Origin: Diplodia intermedia
Lineage: Eukaryota > Ascomycota > Dothideomycetes > Botryosphaeriales > Botryosphaeriaceae
Direction: 5' to 3'
DNA length: 64,000 nt
Assembly: GCA_021495925.1 (NCBI GenBank)
Contig: JAKEKT010000120.1
Coordinates: forward strand, 1 to 64,000
Shown here: positions 10,531 to 20,939 of the stretch, one piece after another
How the letters are laid out: the number at the start of each line of letters is the position of its first letter
Position numbering within the stretch: position 1 is the first letter of the stretch
Position numbers and translations under genes: made by a program
The notes under the pieces: model-generated
The model's database searches: none
The model's input: only the letters and a program-made list of their open reading frames with translations
Told to the model about the DNA's origin: nothing

Positions 10531-10971
10531 CACAGTTGCTTAGGGCTACTGATTTCTACCCCGGTATATAAGGTAGGCAGCGAGCCTTTCCTTTCACTCG
10601 AAAGAGCAAAAAACACCGAGCCACATGGCCGGGGTTTCTTGGATCCGACTCCCAGGACTGCTGCTTCGTCGACCGCATCAGGCCCGAGGTTCGAATTCGG
10701 TCGTGGGCCCAAGTTTTTGCTCTTTTTTTTAACTCCCCCGAAGTCCTGTTACCCTTGTGGTTGCCCGAAGAGGAAGTCGGCCACCCCCCGCGACTTCCTC
10801 ACCTGGGGAGTCCCCACTCGAGCCCCACTCTTATCCTGCCTGCTACTTCCCTTGTTTCTACGCCTCCGCTCTTTGGCGTCCGATGCTCGTCGGCTTCTTC
10901 CTGAGCACCACACACAACCAATCAATCACTCACTCCAAGCCTGCGACTGATGCCGCCGCCTCACTCACTCA

Positions 10972-11007
<36 letters not shown>

Positions 11008-11398
11008 GCACCGCCACTGCCCCAGCTTCCCTCCATCAACCCACTGCGACAGTATCAGCTCCCATATCCTCTCATGCAGAACGGTCCGCCAGCTCTTTTT
11101 CTTCAGCTTCCCACCAGCGCCTGCAACCCATGCTACGGGTCCATGAGCGGTGGCTCGTCGTCGTCACCACTGGGAGCCCGGCCGCCGGCGTCGACATGGT
11201 GGAGATAGCCCGGGCTGGCGTCGAGGTAGCTATCGGCTACGAGAGATCTCGAAAGACAGATTCCCGACGCAAGCCGATGGTATCGTAGAAGCACATGGAA
11301 GTGAAATGCAACATTCAATTGCCCTGATTTATGAATAGTCCAAACACCATCCCAATCCCAAAGCAGTGACTGACGCCCGCATACCTTCCATCTCGACC
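10531..11398. other. intergenic; contains a possible Pol III-type unit
   Basis: A TATA-like box lies at 10563-10570, an A-box-like string near 10626, a B-box-like ggttcgaattc near 10690 and a T8 run at about 10722. No tRNA fold could be completed. A (CA)13 tract follows at 10977-11002. No protein gene is visible. Confidence 0.35.
10977..11002. repeat. (CA)13 microsatellite
   Basis: Thirteen uninterrupted CA units within a C-rich, pyrimidine-biased stretch. Confidence 0.9.
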
Positions 11399-13328
11399 TC
11401 AAACCCTCTTCGAAATCCTGACCTCCAAACCCTTCTGAACCACGAAAAAGTAAGTATGGAACTCCAAATCCCGCTCCGGATGCACCAGCTCCATCTCATA
11501 ATCCCTCAACAGCATCGGCAACACCTTGTTCATCTCCAACAGCGCCAAATTCTTCCCGATACACACGTGCGAGCCGCCGCCAAACTAAAAATCACAAAAA
11601 CACGTCAGTCAGCACCCCGCCCACCCAACCAACCAAACCACTCACTCACTCACTCACCTGAAACATATGCCTATCCATCACCCTCGCCCTCTCCCCATCC
11701 TCCAACCACCTCTCAGGCCTGAACACGCCGGCATCGCTCCCGAACATATCCACATCGCGATGCACCGCCCACGCATGCACATCCAGCTCGGTCCCGGCGG
11801 GCAGCCGCCCCGCGCCATCGATCTCGGCGCCGCCGGCGGGGACGCGGCGCGCCATGGCGAGGCCGACGGCGGGGCGCAGCCGCATGGCTTCCCTGAGGCA
11901 GGCCTGGAAGTAGGGCAGGTGCTGCTGGGCCTCGTTGAAGGCGATGACGGTTGGCGAAGAGAGCTTGGCGGAGTGCGTTGCGGCGTCGATTTCGGCGACG
12001 AGGCGCGCGTGGATGCGGGCGTCGCGGAGGACGTGGTGGAGGAAGGATTGCATGGTTGAGGCGGTGGAGTCGGAGCCGGCGAAGCTGGAGGGGGGAGGGA
12101 GGGGTTGGGTTAGTGTGTTGCGTGTGTTTTTCTGGGGTGGTGAGGGGGGTGGGTGGTGGAGAAGAAGTGGAAGGAGAAGAAGGAGAAGGGTAGAGAGAGA
12201 GAAAACCACTCACATCGCGCCATGCGTGACGGCGAAGACATCCTGCTCGGTAAACCTCACGGGGTCCTTCTCATGCGCCCTCAGCAACTGCGCCAGCAAA
12301 TCCCTCCCCTCCCCCTCCGCCGCCGTCTTCCCCTCCTCACCACCCCCCAACCTCCTCTTCCCCAGCTCCTCCCTCGCGATCCTTGTCACCAGCGGCTGCG
12401 CCCCCGGCACGAGCGCCTGCCACGCGCGCCACACGGGATTCCGCCGCAGCGCCCAGTCCAGCGGCGGCAGCTGGCCGACGGCGCCGTTGTAGCGCTGGCT
12501 CTCGTCGATGGCCTCGATGCAGCCCTCGACATCCCTGCCCTCGGCCAGGAAGCCCCACGGCCGCCCGAACGCGACCTCGCCCAGCACGTCGAAGGCGAAG
12601 AAGTGCAGCCACGCGCCCATATCCACCACCACCTTCCCCTTCTCCCCAACACCAGCAGTAGTACTGGTACAGAAACCGTCCAGCCGCCGCCCCAGCATCC
12701 CGATGACGGCCTCGACCCGGTCCGCCAGCCCCTGCATCGCGGCCATGGCGTACGACGGGCCCGCGGCGCGCCGCTTGAGCGCGTGCGCGGCCTCGCGCGT
12801 CTCGGTGAAGATGTCCGGGTTGCCGGGAGGCGGGAAGACGGCGTAGAAGGGCGTCTTGTGGAAGCCCTTGCCGGCCGACAGGATCTGGCGGGCGGCGGCG
12901 GGCCGCGCGAAGGAGAGGGAGCGGGGGGAGGTGCGGACGATGGGGCCTTGTTTTTTTTTTGGGTTGTTTGTCAGTGTTTTGGTTTTTTTTTTTTTTGGTG
13001 GTGGTGGTGGAAGGGTGTGAGGGGAGGGATAGGGAGGGAGGGGGTGTTGTTCGTTTCGTATGTGTGTATATGTACCGTATTTCTTGTGCAGGTTGATGTA
13101 GGCGGTTTCTTGGTGCATTTGCAGCGTCACGCATAGCTTCCACAGCCGGGTGCCGGATGCGAGGAACGGCCCGGGATAGTGGCGGAGAGGTGAGGCATAA
13201 CGGTTGTAGAAGAAGCGGACGACTACAAATACGCAGAAGGCGTAGAAGACGTAGCTGGGATGGGATCGGAGGTAGGAAAGGGCGGCTTGTGTGCCGGACC
13301 CGGAAGTCCGTTCGAGGTCAACCTTCAT
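11399..13328 (-). CDS. cytochrome P450 monooxygenase
   Basis: Four exons (13328-13076, 12946-12214, 12084-11658, 11584-11399) join in frame to 532 residues, close to the usual length of fungal microsomal P450s. An N-terminal membrane helix (YVFYAFCVFVVVRFFY) is followed by the Pro-rich HYPGPF hinge. The I-helix GAIFAGSDSTAST is created exactly at the second intron junction. The K-helix ExxR is in REAMRLRP, PERW is present, and the haem loop is FGGGSHVCIG at the start of exon 4. Introns carry gtacat, gtgagt and gtgagt donors. The haem loop and the YGPIVR block resemble the pisatin-demethylase-like group (inference). The substrate is unknown. The nearby acetyltransferase is on the same strand but 1.4 kb away, which is weak evidence for a cluster. 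A CPR reductase partner would be encoded elsewhere. Confidence 0.93.
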
Positions 13329-14696
13329 GGCAGCGACGGGGGGTCAAAGTAGCGCCTCGAGTAGTCCAGAATGGTGAGCTTGTCCCAGAAGACGTTGGAT
13401 CCTTCCTCCCATTTAAGCACTCTCGGAGTTCGGAAAAGGGACGACGAGTATCCCTTGCCACGGAGCGTATGCAAGGACGTACATATATCCATGATGACCC
13501 GAACGGTATCATGTGGGGAGCAAGCGCAATCGCACGATGCAAGTCATCCCTGTGGCTCATTCCTTTGCCGGATTTGTCGGGCTTGACCGGGGGCCCTTCG
13601 CCATACGGCGAGCGTCAGCCAGTCGACAACTCCTTTACCCCAGGCCGTGCTCTTTACCCCAGATTTATGGCGGACGGATTTGTCGGATTTAGCCTCGTTG
13701 CACGGCGCCGGTGAGCTAGTGCAACTCTAAATCCTGCCAGAGGTCATGAGAATGCCGGTCAGTGGCCGGGGCGCCGTCAGCGACGCGTGCCTAGGGTACG
13801 GTAGCTAGTTCTGGGACCGACCGGTTATCATGGCTGGGGCCAGAAATCGATACTTGTTATCGTGCTCACTTGTTTGTTGGAGATCCGGTACAGGAGTCGC
13901 AGGGGTGTACGTACACAGTACTGCATTGCTGACACGGACTAGCCGGATACGGGAATTCGTGCGTCGTTTCAGCGCCTGCACCTCACCGGCAATCTCGATT
14001 TGCATAACACCCCTGACGGACAGCATGGACGCAACAACATGAGAGCGCTACGGGGAGCTCCACGACCGCCGGCTGATGTGCAAAAAGCCACCGGAACCAA
14101 CTGCCGTTGGCGAGGTTCGTCATCCTGAATGTGGGGTCGCATCGACTTCTCCTCGTGCCACCGCCTCCACTTCCTCCGATGCAGTCCATGATCGGACTTA
14201 GAGGTCCGTACCACCCCGCGCCGTCAGCCAGAGCCGCAGGCCGAACGGTCCATTGAGCCGCATGGCTGACATCCCGTCGGATTTAAATGGTCGATTGTCG
14301 ATCAACTGACCCGATGTTCCGCACGGCTGCGGGGATGCCCTCTGATGTGGAGACGCAGCCAACACTTCCTCTTGCAGTAAGCCCAGGGTGAAAGGTGACG
14401 TCAGCTGCCATGGATGTGGATGCCATGTCCCCTAATAAATGTACAGTTATTGTAAGCAAGCGTTGAGGCTGTTAAACTTGAATGCATCTGTTGCAGACCT
14501 CCAAATAGAAGTTGCGTAGAGGATCAGTGCTCTTGAGTATATGTCTATGCGCCCCATCTCTTTGTCCGCTGTGCCTACCAAAGTTCTGTATATCTGCGTT
14601 GATTCAATGGTCTTTCGACAGATGCTTCCAGTCAATCCATTCCAACGATTGGCATCTTTGTTGAGCTGTAGGCCTCTTTGACCTCCTGGTCTCCTT
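13329..14696. other. intergenic, nothing recognised
   Basis: This spans the P450 5' flank and the acetyltransferase 3' flank. Short open frames exist on both strands, without domains or splice structure. Confidence 0.45.
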
Positions 14697-15663
14697 TCAC
14701 TGCCTATACGCTCCCGCCTCAGCAGCGCCCTTCTCACTAGACGCGAAAGCGCGCCAAAACCTCTCTTCGTCAACTGGGTTGCTCGCTTCCTCCTGTTCCG
14801 CCTGCTCCCTCATCTCCACCTCGGCACCATGCGCCTGCATCCCATGAAGGACATCCTCTGCAGTCATCATCCCGCCGGGGCCGGTGTCCGCCGCAGCCTT
14901 CTTCGCGGCAGCCTGCTCCGGATCCATCTCAGTCTCAATCTTCTTGAGGATGCGGGCGGGATTGCCGGCCACGACGTGGAAGGGCGGCACGTCCTTGGTC
15001 ACGACGCTGCCGGCGCCGACGGTGGAGCCGCGGCCGATGGTGACGCCGGGCAGGACCGTCACGTTGCCGCCGAGCCAGCAGTCCTCGCCGATGTGGATCT
15101 CGCCGCCGAGCTCGGGGCCCCTCGTGCCGTCGCGCACGAGCGGGTCGAGCGGGTGCGTGCCCGAGTAGAGCGAGACGTTGGGGCCGAACAGCGTGCGCGA
15201 GCCGACCGTCACCAGGCACGTGTCGAGGATGGTGCAGTTGAAGTTGATGAAGACGTTCCGGCCCAGCTTGACGTTGTAGCCGTAGTCGATGTGGATCGGG
15301 CCCGCCACCCACGGCTCGTCGTCGAACAGCGCGTCGTCGGCCTCGGGCGTGGCCGCCGCCGGCGGCAGCGGCGTCGTGTCCCCGGCGATGCTGCGGGCGA
15401 TCAGGCGTCAACACGGCGGGCTTGGGCTTTTTCTGGGTGAGGCGTGTGCATCCGCGCGGGTGGCCGACATACGAAGCCGACGGAACTTACTCCCTCCACA
15501 ACTCGACCAGGCGTCGGCGCGGCACCTCGCCGGCGCTGGCGTAGCGCTTGCAGGCGTGCTGGCAGCGGGCCCTGTCGGCCGTGAGCTCGGGGCTGAAGGC
15601 GTGGTAGAGCTCGCCGCGCGCCATCCTGCGCTTGTTTTCCACCTCGTCGACCTGGATAGACAT
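14697..15663 (-). CDS. sugar O-acetyltransferase (maltose/nodulation-L type, left-handed beta-helix)
   Basis: Two exons (15663-15491, 15390-14697; donor gtaagt, acceptor cgcag, phase 2) give 288 residues. Exon 1 encodes the N-terminal Mac helix domain (RMARGELYHAF, RCQHACKRYA). Exon 2 encodes the hexapeptide-repeat beta-helix with DYGYNVKLG, the catalytic-His loop SGTHPLDP, GGNVTVLPGVTIG, GAGSVVTKDVPP and the closing AGNPARILKKI. Members transfer acetyl from acetyl-CoA to sugars as trimers in the cytosol. The catalytic His is present, so it should be active. Compared with bacterial members (~185-200 residues) it carries about 70 extra C-terminal residues, acidic and Ala/Glu-rich, probably disordered. 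The substrate is not deducible. Confidence 0.9.
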
Positions 15664-15777
15664 ATTGGAGGCGTGTCAAAGTAAAAAAAGAGCTGGGCGG
15701 GACACGAGCTGTAGCTTGTGCCCCGCGAAGCTTACTTATACGTCAGACCCACGCCGGAAGCGCTATCCGTAAGTGGC

Positions 15778-16029
15778 CTAGCGCAATCTCGCGCTGGCGC
15801 CTGCGCTAAAATTAGAGTTGTAATCCGAGTCGGGCTGTTGTAAATCACTCTGTTTGAGACTCTCTACCTCGGCATCCTCATCGACGGGAGGCCCGAAGGA
15901 GAATGTGCACCCTCTGACCAGGTACCATGCAACACTGATCCCGGCGAAGCCAACGAAAACGACGCTTGTGTAGTATACGATCGGCGTTGGAAATCCTTGC
16001 GTGTAAACTTTGACGATGACTCTCAACAT
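15778..16029 (-). CDS. possible small single-pass membrane protein (83 aa)
   Basis: An ATG-started frame encodes a central hydrophobic segment (VYYTSVVFVGFAGISVAWYLV), then an acidic polar tail with Asp/Glu/Gln. There is no known domain and no splice evidence. It lies just upstream of the acetyltransferase on the same strand. It could be chance, and only transcript data or conservation would settle it. Confidence 0.3.
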   Translation of the reverse strand: MLRVIVKVYTQGFPTPIVYYTSVVFVGFAGISVAWYLVRGCTFSFGPPVDEDAEVESLKQSDLQQPDSDYNSNFSAGASARLR

Positions 16030-16673
16030 GAAGGAAAGCCTGCAGCATCATTGTCCTTTTTTTTTTTTTTTGACCATCGCTCGCTTCATCGATAGGTAAG
16101 ATTGCAGAATACCATCATCAAGGTCAAAGTGCTGACTTCCCTCGTTAGACCAGTGCCATAAGGCCACCCCAGTTTGGCCAATTTCTCGAACAACAGCGGA
16201 AAGTCAAGTGGGGAACTAGTGTATTCAACTACACCAGGATGTATTGCCAGGACGATGTCTTCCGCTGACGGTCCTCTCTCGCTCTTAAGAAAGGCAGTGC
16301 TGTAGGCAGACGCGTCCGCGTCAGCTGCGCCAGTGCGCCCAGTGAAGGAGCCCGTGATCAGCCCATGCGCATGCTTCACTCGTGTTATCCATAAGCTGCG
16401 TCTGCTTCAGCGTGACCGACCCCATGCACGTGGCGCCGCTTGGTACAGATGAGCATGTGCTGCAACTGCCGGGTTGATCTTCAATCAATCTTCTTAAAGT
16501 TCCCTCTCCATTCTATGAACTTCCCATCTTCATCTCCATCGCTCCCAACTGCGAGCTCTATTTCCCCAGCTTGCGCCATCACCTTACTTTGGCTGCCGCC
16601 GCCTTGCGTGGTGGTTGGAAGCGTAGGATCCCGAGAATATCCCTATAAAACAGAACAGAGGCGATGACCGGCA

Positions 16674-16809
16674 GCAGCATTTTGCAATGTTGATGCCCAG
16701 AGCCCTTGTAGCTTGATGCGCAAAGTGACGAAGAACTGTACGCAGCATTGTGCAATATTGACGTGGAGAGCCCTTGTAGCTTTTCGTTCGAAGTGAGGAA
16801 GAAGTGCAC
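16674..16809. repeat. two-copy tandem repeat, period 68 bp
   Basis: Copies 16674-16741 and 16742-16809 share gcagcattttgcaatgttga and agagcccttgtagctt blocks in the same order with the same spacing, with about 20-25% divergence and no length change. The non-coding context suggests an old local duplication. Confidence 0.8.
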
Positions 16810-17613
16810 GAATACTGTCAGACAATTCCACACGGAAAAGTAGTTTTGGACAACTTAATCTCGATCATGTTGCAACACGCTGTGTACAGCTTTCATGGAT
16901 GCCAGTGATCCCAGACTGCAGGCTTTATATATGGCCATCACTTGGAAGTACCCGTGATGTCTGACGAAACAGTACACCATTCCGATTCCAGCTCTCGGAT
17001 GATGCTCATGTGGATAGTATTGTCCGCAAGTGAAATGGGAACCCAAAAAGTATTCACATTTCCGCAATCGTATCGCAGTATCAACGAATCATCCTCGTGG
17101 ACTTGTGGACTGATAGAGCAAGCCAGCACACCATACACACGCCTTACCACACGCCCAAAAAGACACACCGTGACTCAGAAGTGATATATGTAAAGATGCT
17201 CAGCTTAGCCTAAGTGATATCGTACCAAGAGTTTCATAATCATCAACGTGACCCTTTCCTTTCCTTTCCTTTTCATATATTTACCGCCACTCCATAGAGA
17301 TCATCATCAGCAGGAGAGAGAGAAAAAGAAAAAAAAATGAACAACAAGAAGGAGAAGAAAAAAAAACGGAGAAAAAGAAGAAGAAATAAAACACGCAATC
17401 TCATCGCATCTCGTCATTAGCGACCATCTCCTCCCCCTGCCCATTTCCACCTGTCCGTACATCATCACCATCATCAAGCCACCCAGCCAAACACCCGTCC
17501 ACCACCCCGAAATCCTCCAACGCAACAACAACAAAGCAAAGGGGCGCAATCCCTCCTCCTCCTCCTCCCCCTCCACCCCAACCACCCAACCAACCAACCA
17601 ACAAACCCCCACC

Positions 17614-20600
17614 CTAATTCCCCCTCACATAATTCCCCGGGAACAGCCCCTTCCGCCCGCAATAGCAGCCCCAGTACCAATCGCCGTTGATGTCCTCCGC
17701 CTCCCTGATCTCCGCGCCCTTGGGGAACATCAGCTCGTCGTTGACGCCCTCCTGCGGCCAGTAGCTCCACAGCGCGAGCACGCGCAGGCCGAGGCCGCCG
17801 TCGGGCGGGAACTGTTTTTTCAGGATGAGGCTGGCGGCGGCGGCGGTGGGACCGCTGTTGCTGTTGGTGGTGGTGGTGGTGGTGGAGGTGGGGTTGCTGG
17901 TTGGGTTGGCGTTGCTGGCGTTGCTGCTGCTGTTGTTGTTGCTGGTACTGCCGTCGGAGTTGTTCGTGGTGTTCGCGTTGGACGAGCCGCCGTTGTTATT
18001 GTTGGTGGTGGTGGTGGTGTCGGCGGCGGTGGCGGCGGACGAAGCGTTGTTGGACTTGGACTTGTTCCCATCCCTCTGCATCGACGACGACGACGCCGAC
18101 GACGCCGAGTTCGAGCGGAAAAGGCCGGCCCGCATCCTCGCTTTCTTGATCGTACCGTCCGTATCCCTCCACCTCCATGCGTGCGGCGCGTCGACCGGGC
18201 TGATGGCGCCGGCCGCCGCGGGGTCGGGCGGGGGAGGAGCGACGGCGGGAGCCGGTGCCGTGGGCGTGCCGGGGTTGTCGGCGGCCGAAGGTGCGGCCGT
18301 GGGCGCGTTCTTGAGCAGTGCGTTGTCCTTCATGGCCAGGCCGCCGACCAGGTCTTTCGTCACCACGCGTCGCTGGCCCGAGTCGCGGTCTTCGAAGCCG
18401 ATGACCACCATGCGGTGCTTCTGTAGGCAGCGGCGCCATCCGTTCTGCCCGTCCTCGGGCGCAATCTGTCCGGATGCCACTAGGCCCTGGTAACATGACG
18501 TGCATACATCGGAGTTGCCTGCGTTACATTTCTGACAGTGATAACGCGTGTGTGAGGGCGGGATTGGGTATGTGCATATGTCGCAGAGAGTACTGAAAGT
18601 TAGCGGGCGGAAAAGGAGACCGGCGAGCGAGTATGTGCCAGGTCCTCGAATTAATGAAGCGGACTTGGGCGTGATTGGGGGTTTAGATGAAGAGGTGAAA
18701 CCGGGCGATGAAGGCACTGAATTGTTGTTATTCCCCGACGCAGAAGGTCGATGCTGGAGAGGGAGGAGAGGGTGAGTACAATGCTGCCCTTGATTTACGC
18801 AGTCATTGCAGAAGCCCCAAGCCCCCTCGTTGCAAATGTCGCACTTCCAATAGCAACCATTCGAGAACGCAAGGCAGATGTCGCAGAAAACACCGGACTG
18901 AAGGCGCTGAGATGGATCCTCTTCGGTCAGAGGTGTATCACCTGACCCAGAGCCCACGGGGTCTTTCCGTGGCCTACTGTAGCGACGCCCTGCAAGGAAG
19001 TGAGGATGATCATAGCCGGGAGGGTAGCCGCCTGGAGGCGCTCTACGCTCATATCTCTCCCATGCCCTAGAGGGAAAGCCGAACCAGTGCTTACAGCCCA
19101 GCCCCGAACGATAGCACCGCAAGCAAAGATTATAGTTGCCATCATTGCACTTTCGGCAGTTGTAGTGCAGTGAGTACTCGATATGCTGCTTACCACAACG
19201 ATTGCACGATATTGATGGCTCAGTGTACGTGGGCCGTGGACCAGAAGTGCCGGACGAAGAAGGTCTTGCATTCAAATTTCCAGAGTCTGAGCTATTGTGG
19301 CGTCGCATAGGTGCAATCACGGGGGTGTTTGTAACAACCCGCGAATTTATGCCAGGAAACTGACGCAGACTAGCGTGCGCTTCAGCAGCGGCCGCTGGCG
19401 TGTTCAAAGGCGGACTGTGGAACATTTCTGAAGCGAACACGGCTCGGCGAGGGGAGTTTTCAGCCGACTGATTTCCTTGCTGCCTCCCGAGCAGAACATC
19501 CGAAGCGCGGACAATACGCTCTGGATCGGTCACCCTTCGGTCATTCTGACTTGGCCGCTGCCTGTCTACTGCATTTCCTTCCTGCGTTGTTTGCGGTCGA
19601 TTTGTGAGATCTGTCGCAGACCGGACTGTAGGCCTGGTAGAGTCAATTGACAGACCTCTTGGGTTGTGGTGGCGGCGAGCGGTCCGATTGCTATCCTGGC
19701 TCGAGGATCGAGTTCGCGATCCTTCTCGAGTTCGCGATCCTTCGCGAGATCCTCCATTGACCGCCTCAAACAGATGCGGGCGAGAGACAGGTGGCCGGGA
19801 TTGCGAATTTGCTTGCGATTGCGATTGAGATCGAGCTTGGTTTTGCGGGTGCGGTTGGGGCTGCGTTACTTGTGGGACTGCTTCCTGGCTGGCACTCTCC
19901 GCTCGTGGGCGCGGTCTCCTGGGGGGCCGATCTCCTTCCGCCTGGCGCGTTGCCGAGTGACTCCCGCTGCGTGATCTCTCATGCCTTGCTCTAAACCTGG
20001 CTCTTTCTCGTTCCCTCTGGCGACGGCGGAACGCAGCCGCGATTCTCTCCGTGATTTCCTCTTCTTGAGAAGTATCGATGTTCTCCAGGTCAATGCCGTC
20101 CAGCAGACCATCTTCCCTGATTTGACGCATGATCTCCTCCTCCATCTCTTGCGAATCAAAGTCGGATGTGCTCAGAAGTGACCGTAAGCTGGCCTGGTGC
20201 TCGATCACGCGACGCGGCCTCGGCGATGTGTCGCGGCTCCTGACGGTCTCTTGCTGGGCGCTTCTGGACGCCGAGGCGTCTCGAGCTCTGCGGCGTCTCT
20301 CTTCCCGGTCACGGCTACGATTCCGCCGGCGGCTCTCGGCGGACGGGCTGATGGTGTCGCTCCCACTGCTGCTCACGCCAACTTCCTGTAGACTGAGCAG
20401 GCGCACCTCCTCGAGCATGCGGCGGTCCTCCTCGTCCGAGTCATCACGCCGTCTCCTGCGGAGTTTTGGCAGCACGTTATCGCCAGATTTGTACACCTTG
20501 CGCATCTCGTCCTTCTCCTGGTCGGTCTTGCCGCGGCTCGGGTTCGCATGTAAGAACATGTCGAGGAGGGTGGTGACGGTGGCATTGGGCTGCGTAGCGC

Positions 20601-20939
20601 GCACGGATGAGCGGCATGAGGGGCAGGTGTACGGGTGGGCGTTGGTGGCACTCTGGGCCTGCCATGAGAACCATTCCTTCAAGCAGGCGCCGCAGAAGGT
20701 GTGCAGGCAGTCGAGGAGCGTCAGCGGTTGGTAGAGCACATCGGTACAGATCTGTTTGCGGGATCGTCAGCAATGCGTGGGCAGAGCGAGGGGGGCGCCC
20801 GTGCTGGCGGGGTGTGCGGAATGAGGAAGCTGGGGGATCCGCCGGCCGTGCCCCTGCGTTCTGACTCTCCCTCACTCACCGAACATGACAGCTCCTTCTC
20901 CAGGTCCATCAGCGGACCGCTCTGCGGACCTCCGGCCAT
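17614..20939 (-). CDS. RING finger protein with three ZZ-like zinc fingers and a C-terminal SH3 domain
   Basis: Exon 1 is 20939-20880 and exon 2 is 20751-17614, phase 0 with donor gtgagt; together they encode 1065 residues. The intron splits the RING between its first Cys pair: spliced, C19-x2-C22 joins C35, H37, C40, C43, C63 and C66, a complete C3HC4 RING, so an E3 ubiquitin ligase is likely. A long Arg/Ser/Glu-rich disordered region follows. Three cysteine clusters of the ZZ type (C-x2-C ... C-x2-C ... C-x2-C) begin near residues 536, 640 and 741. Asn/Thr/Ser homopolymer tracts then lead to an SH3 domain at about 1006-1065 (ALWSYWPQE, GDWYWGCYCGRKGLFPGNYV). The combination suggests a ligase recruited to Pro-rich partners (inference). 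An in-frame Met lies further upstream, so the start could be earlier. Confidence 0.9.

Larger units (their letters stand above)
15664..17613. other. intergenic with one possible small ORF and a tandem repeat
   Basis: This includes a T-rich run near 16058-16072, a possible small membrane protein (listed separately), a two-copy 68-bp repeat and GA-rich low-complexity DNA at 17300-17390 next to the RING gene's 3' end. No larger gene is recognised. Confidence 0.45.

Noticed and set aside
10610..10720. tRNA gene suggested by the B-box-like ggttcgaattc
   Set aside because: The T-stem does not pair at positions 49-51/63-65 and the acceptor stem pairs at only about four of seven positions, so no tRNA call; kept only as a possible Pol III unit.
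11399..15663. Secondary-metabolite cluster suggested by P450 and acetyltransferase
   Set aside because: No backbone synthase, transporter or regulator nearby, and the two genes are separated by 1.4 kb.
17825..18493. Long plus-strand frames rich in Leu/Val opposite the RING gene
   Set aside because: They arise from reading the Asn/Thr/Ser repeat codons of the minus-strand gene in reverse.
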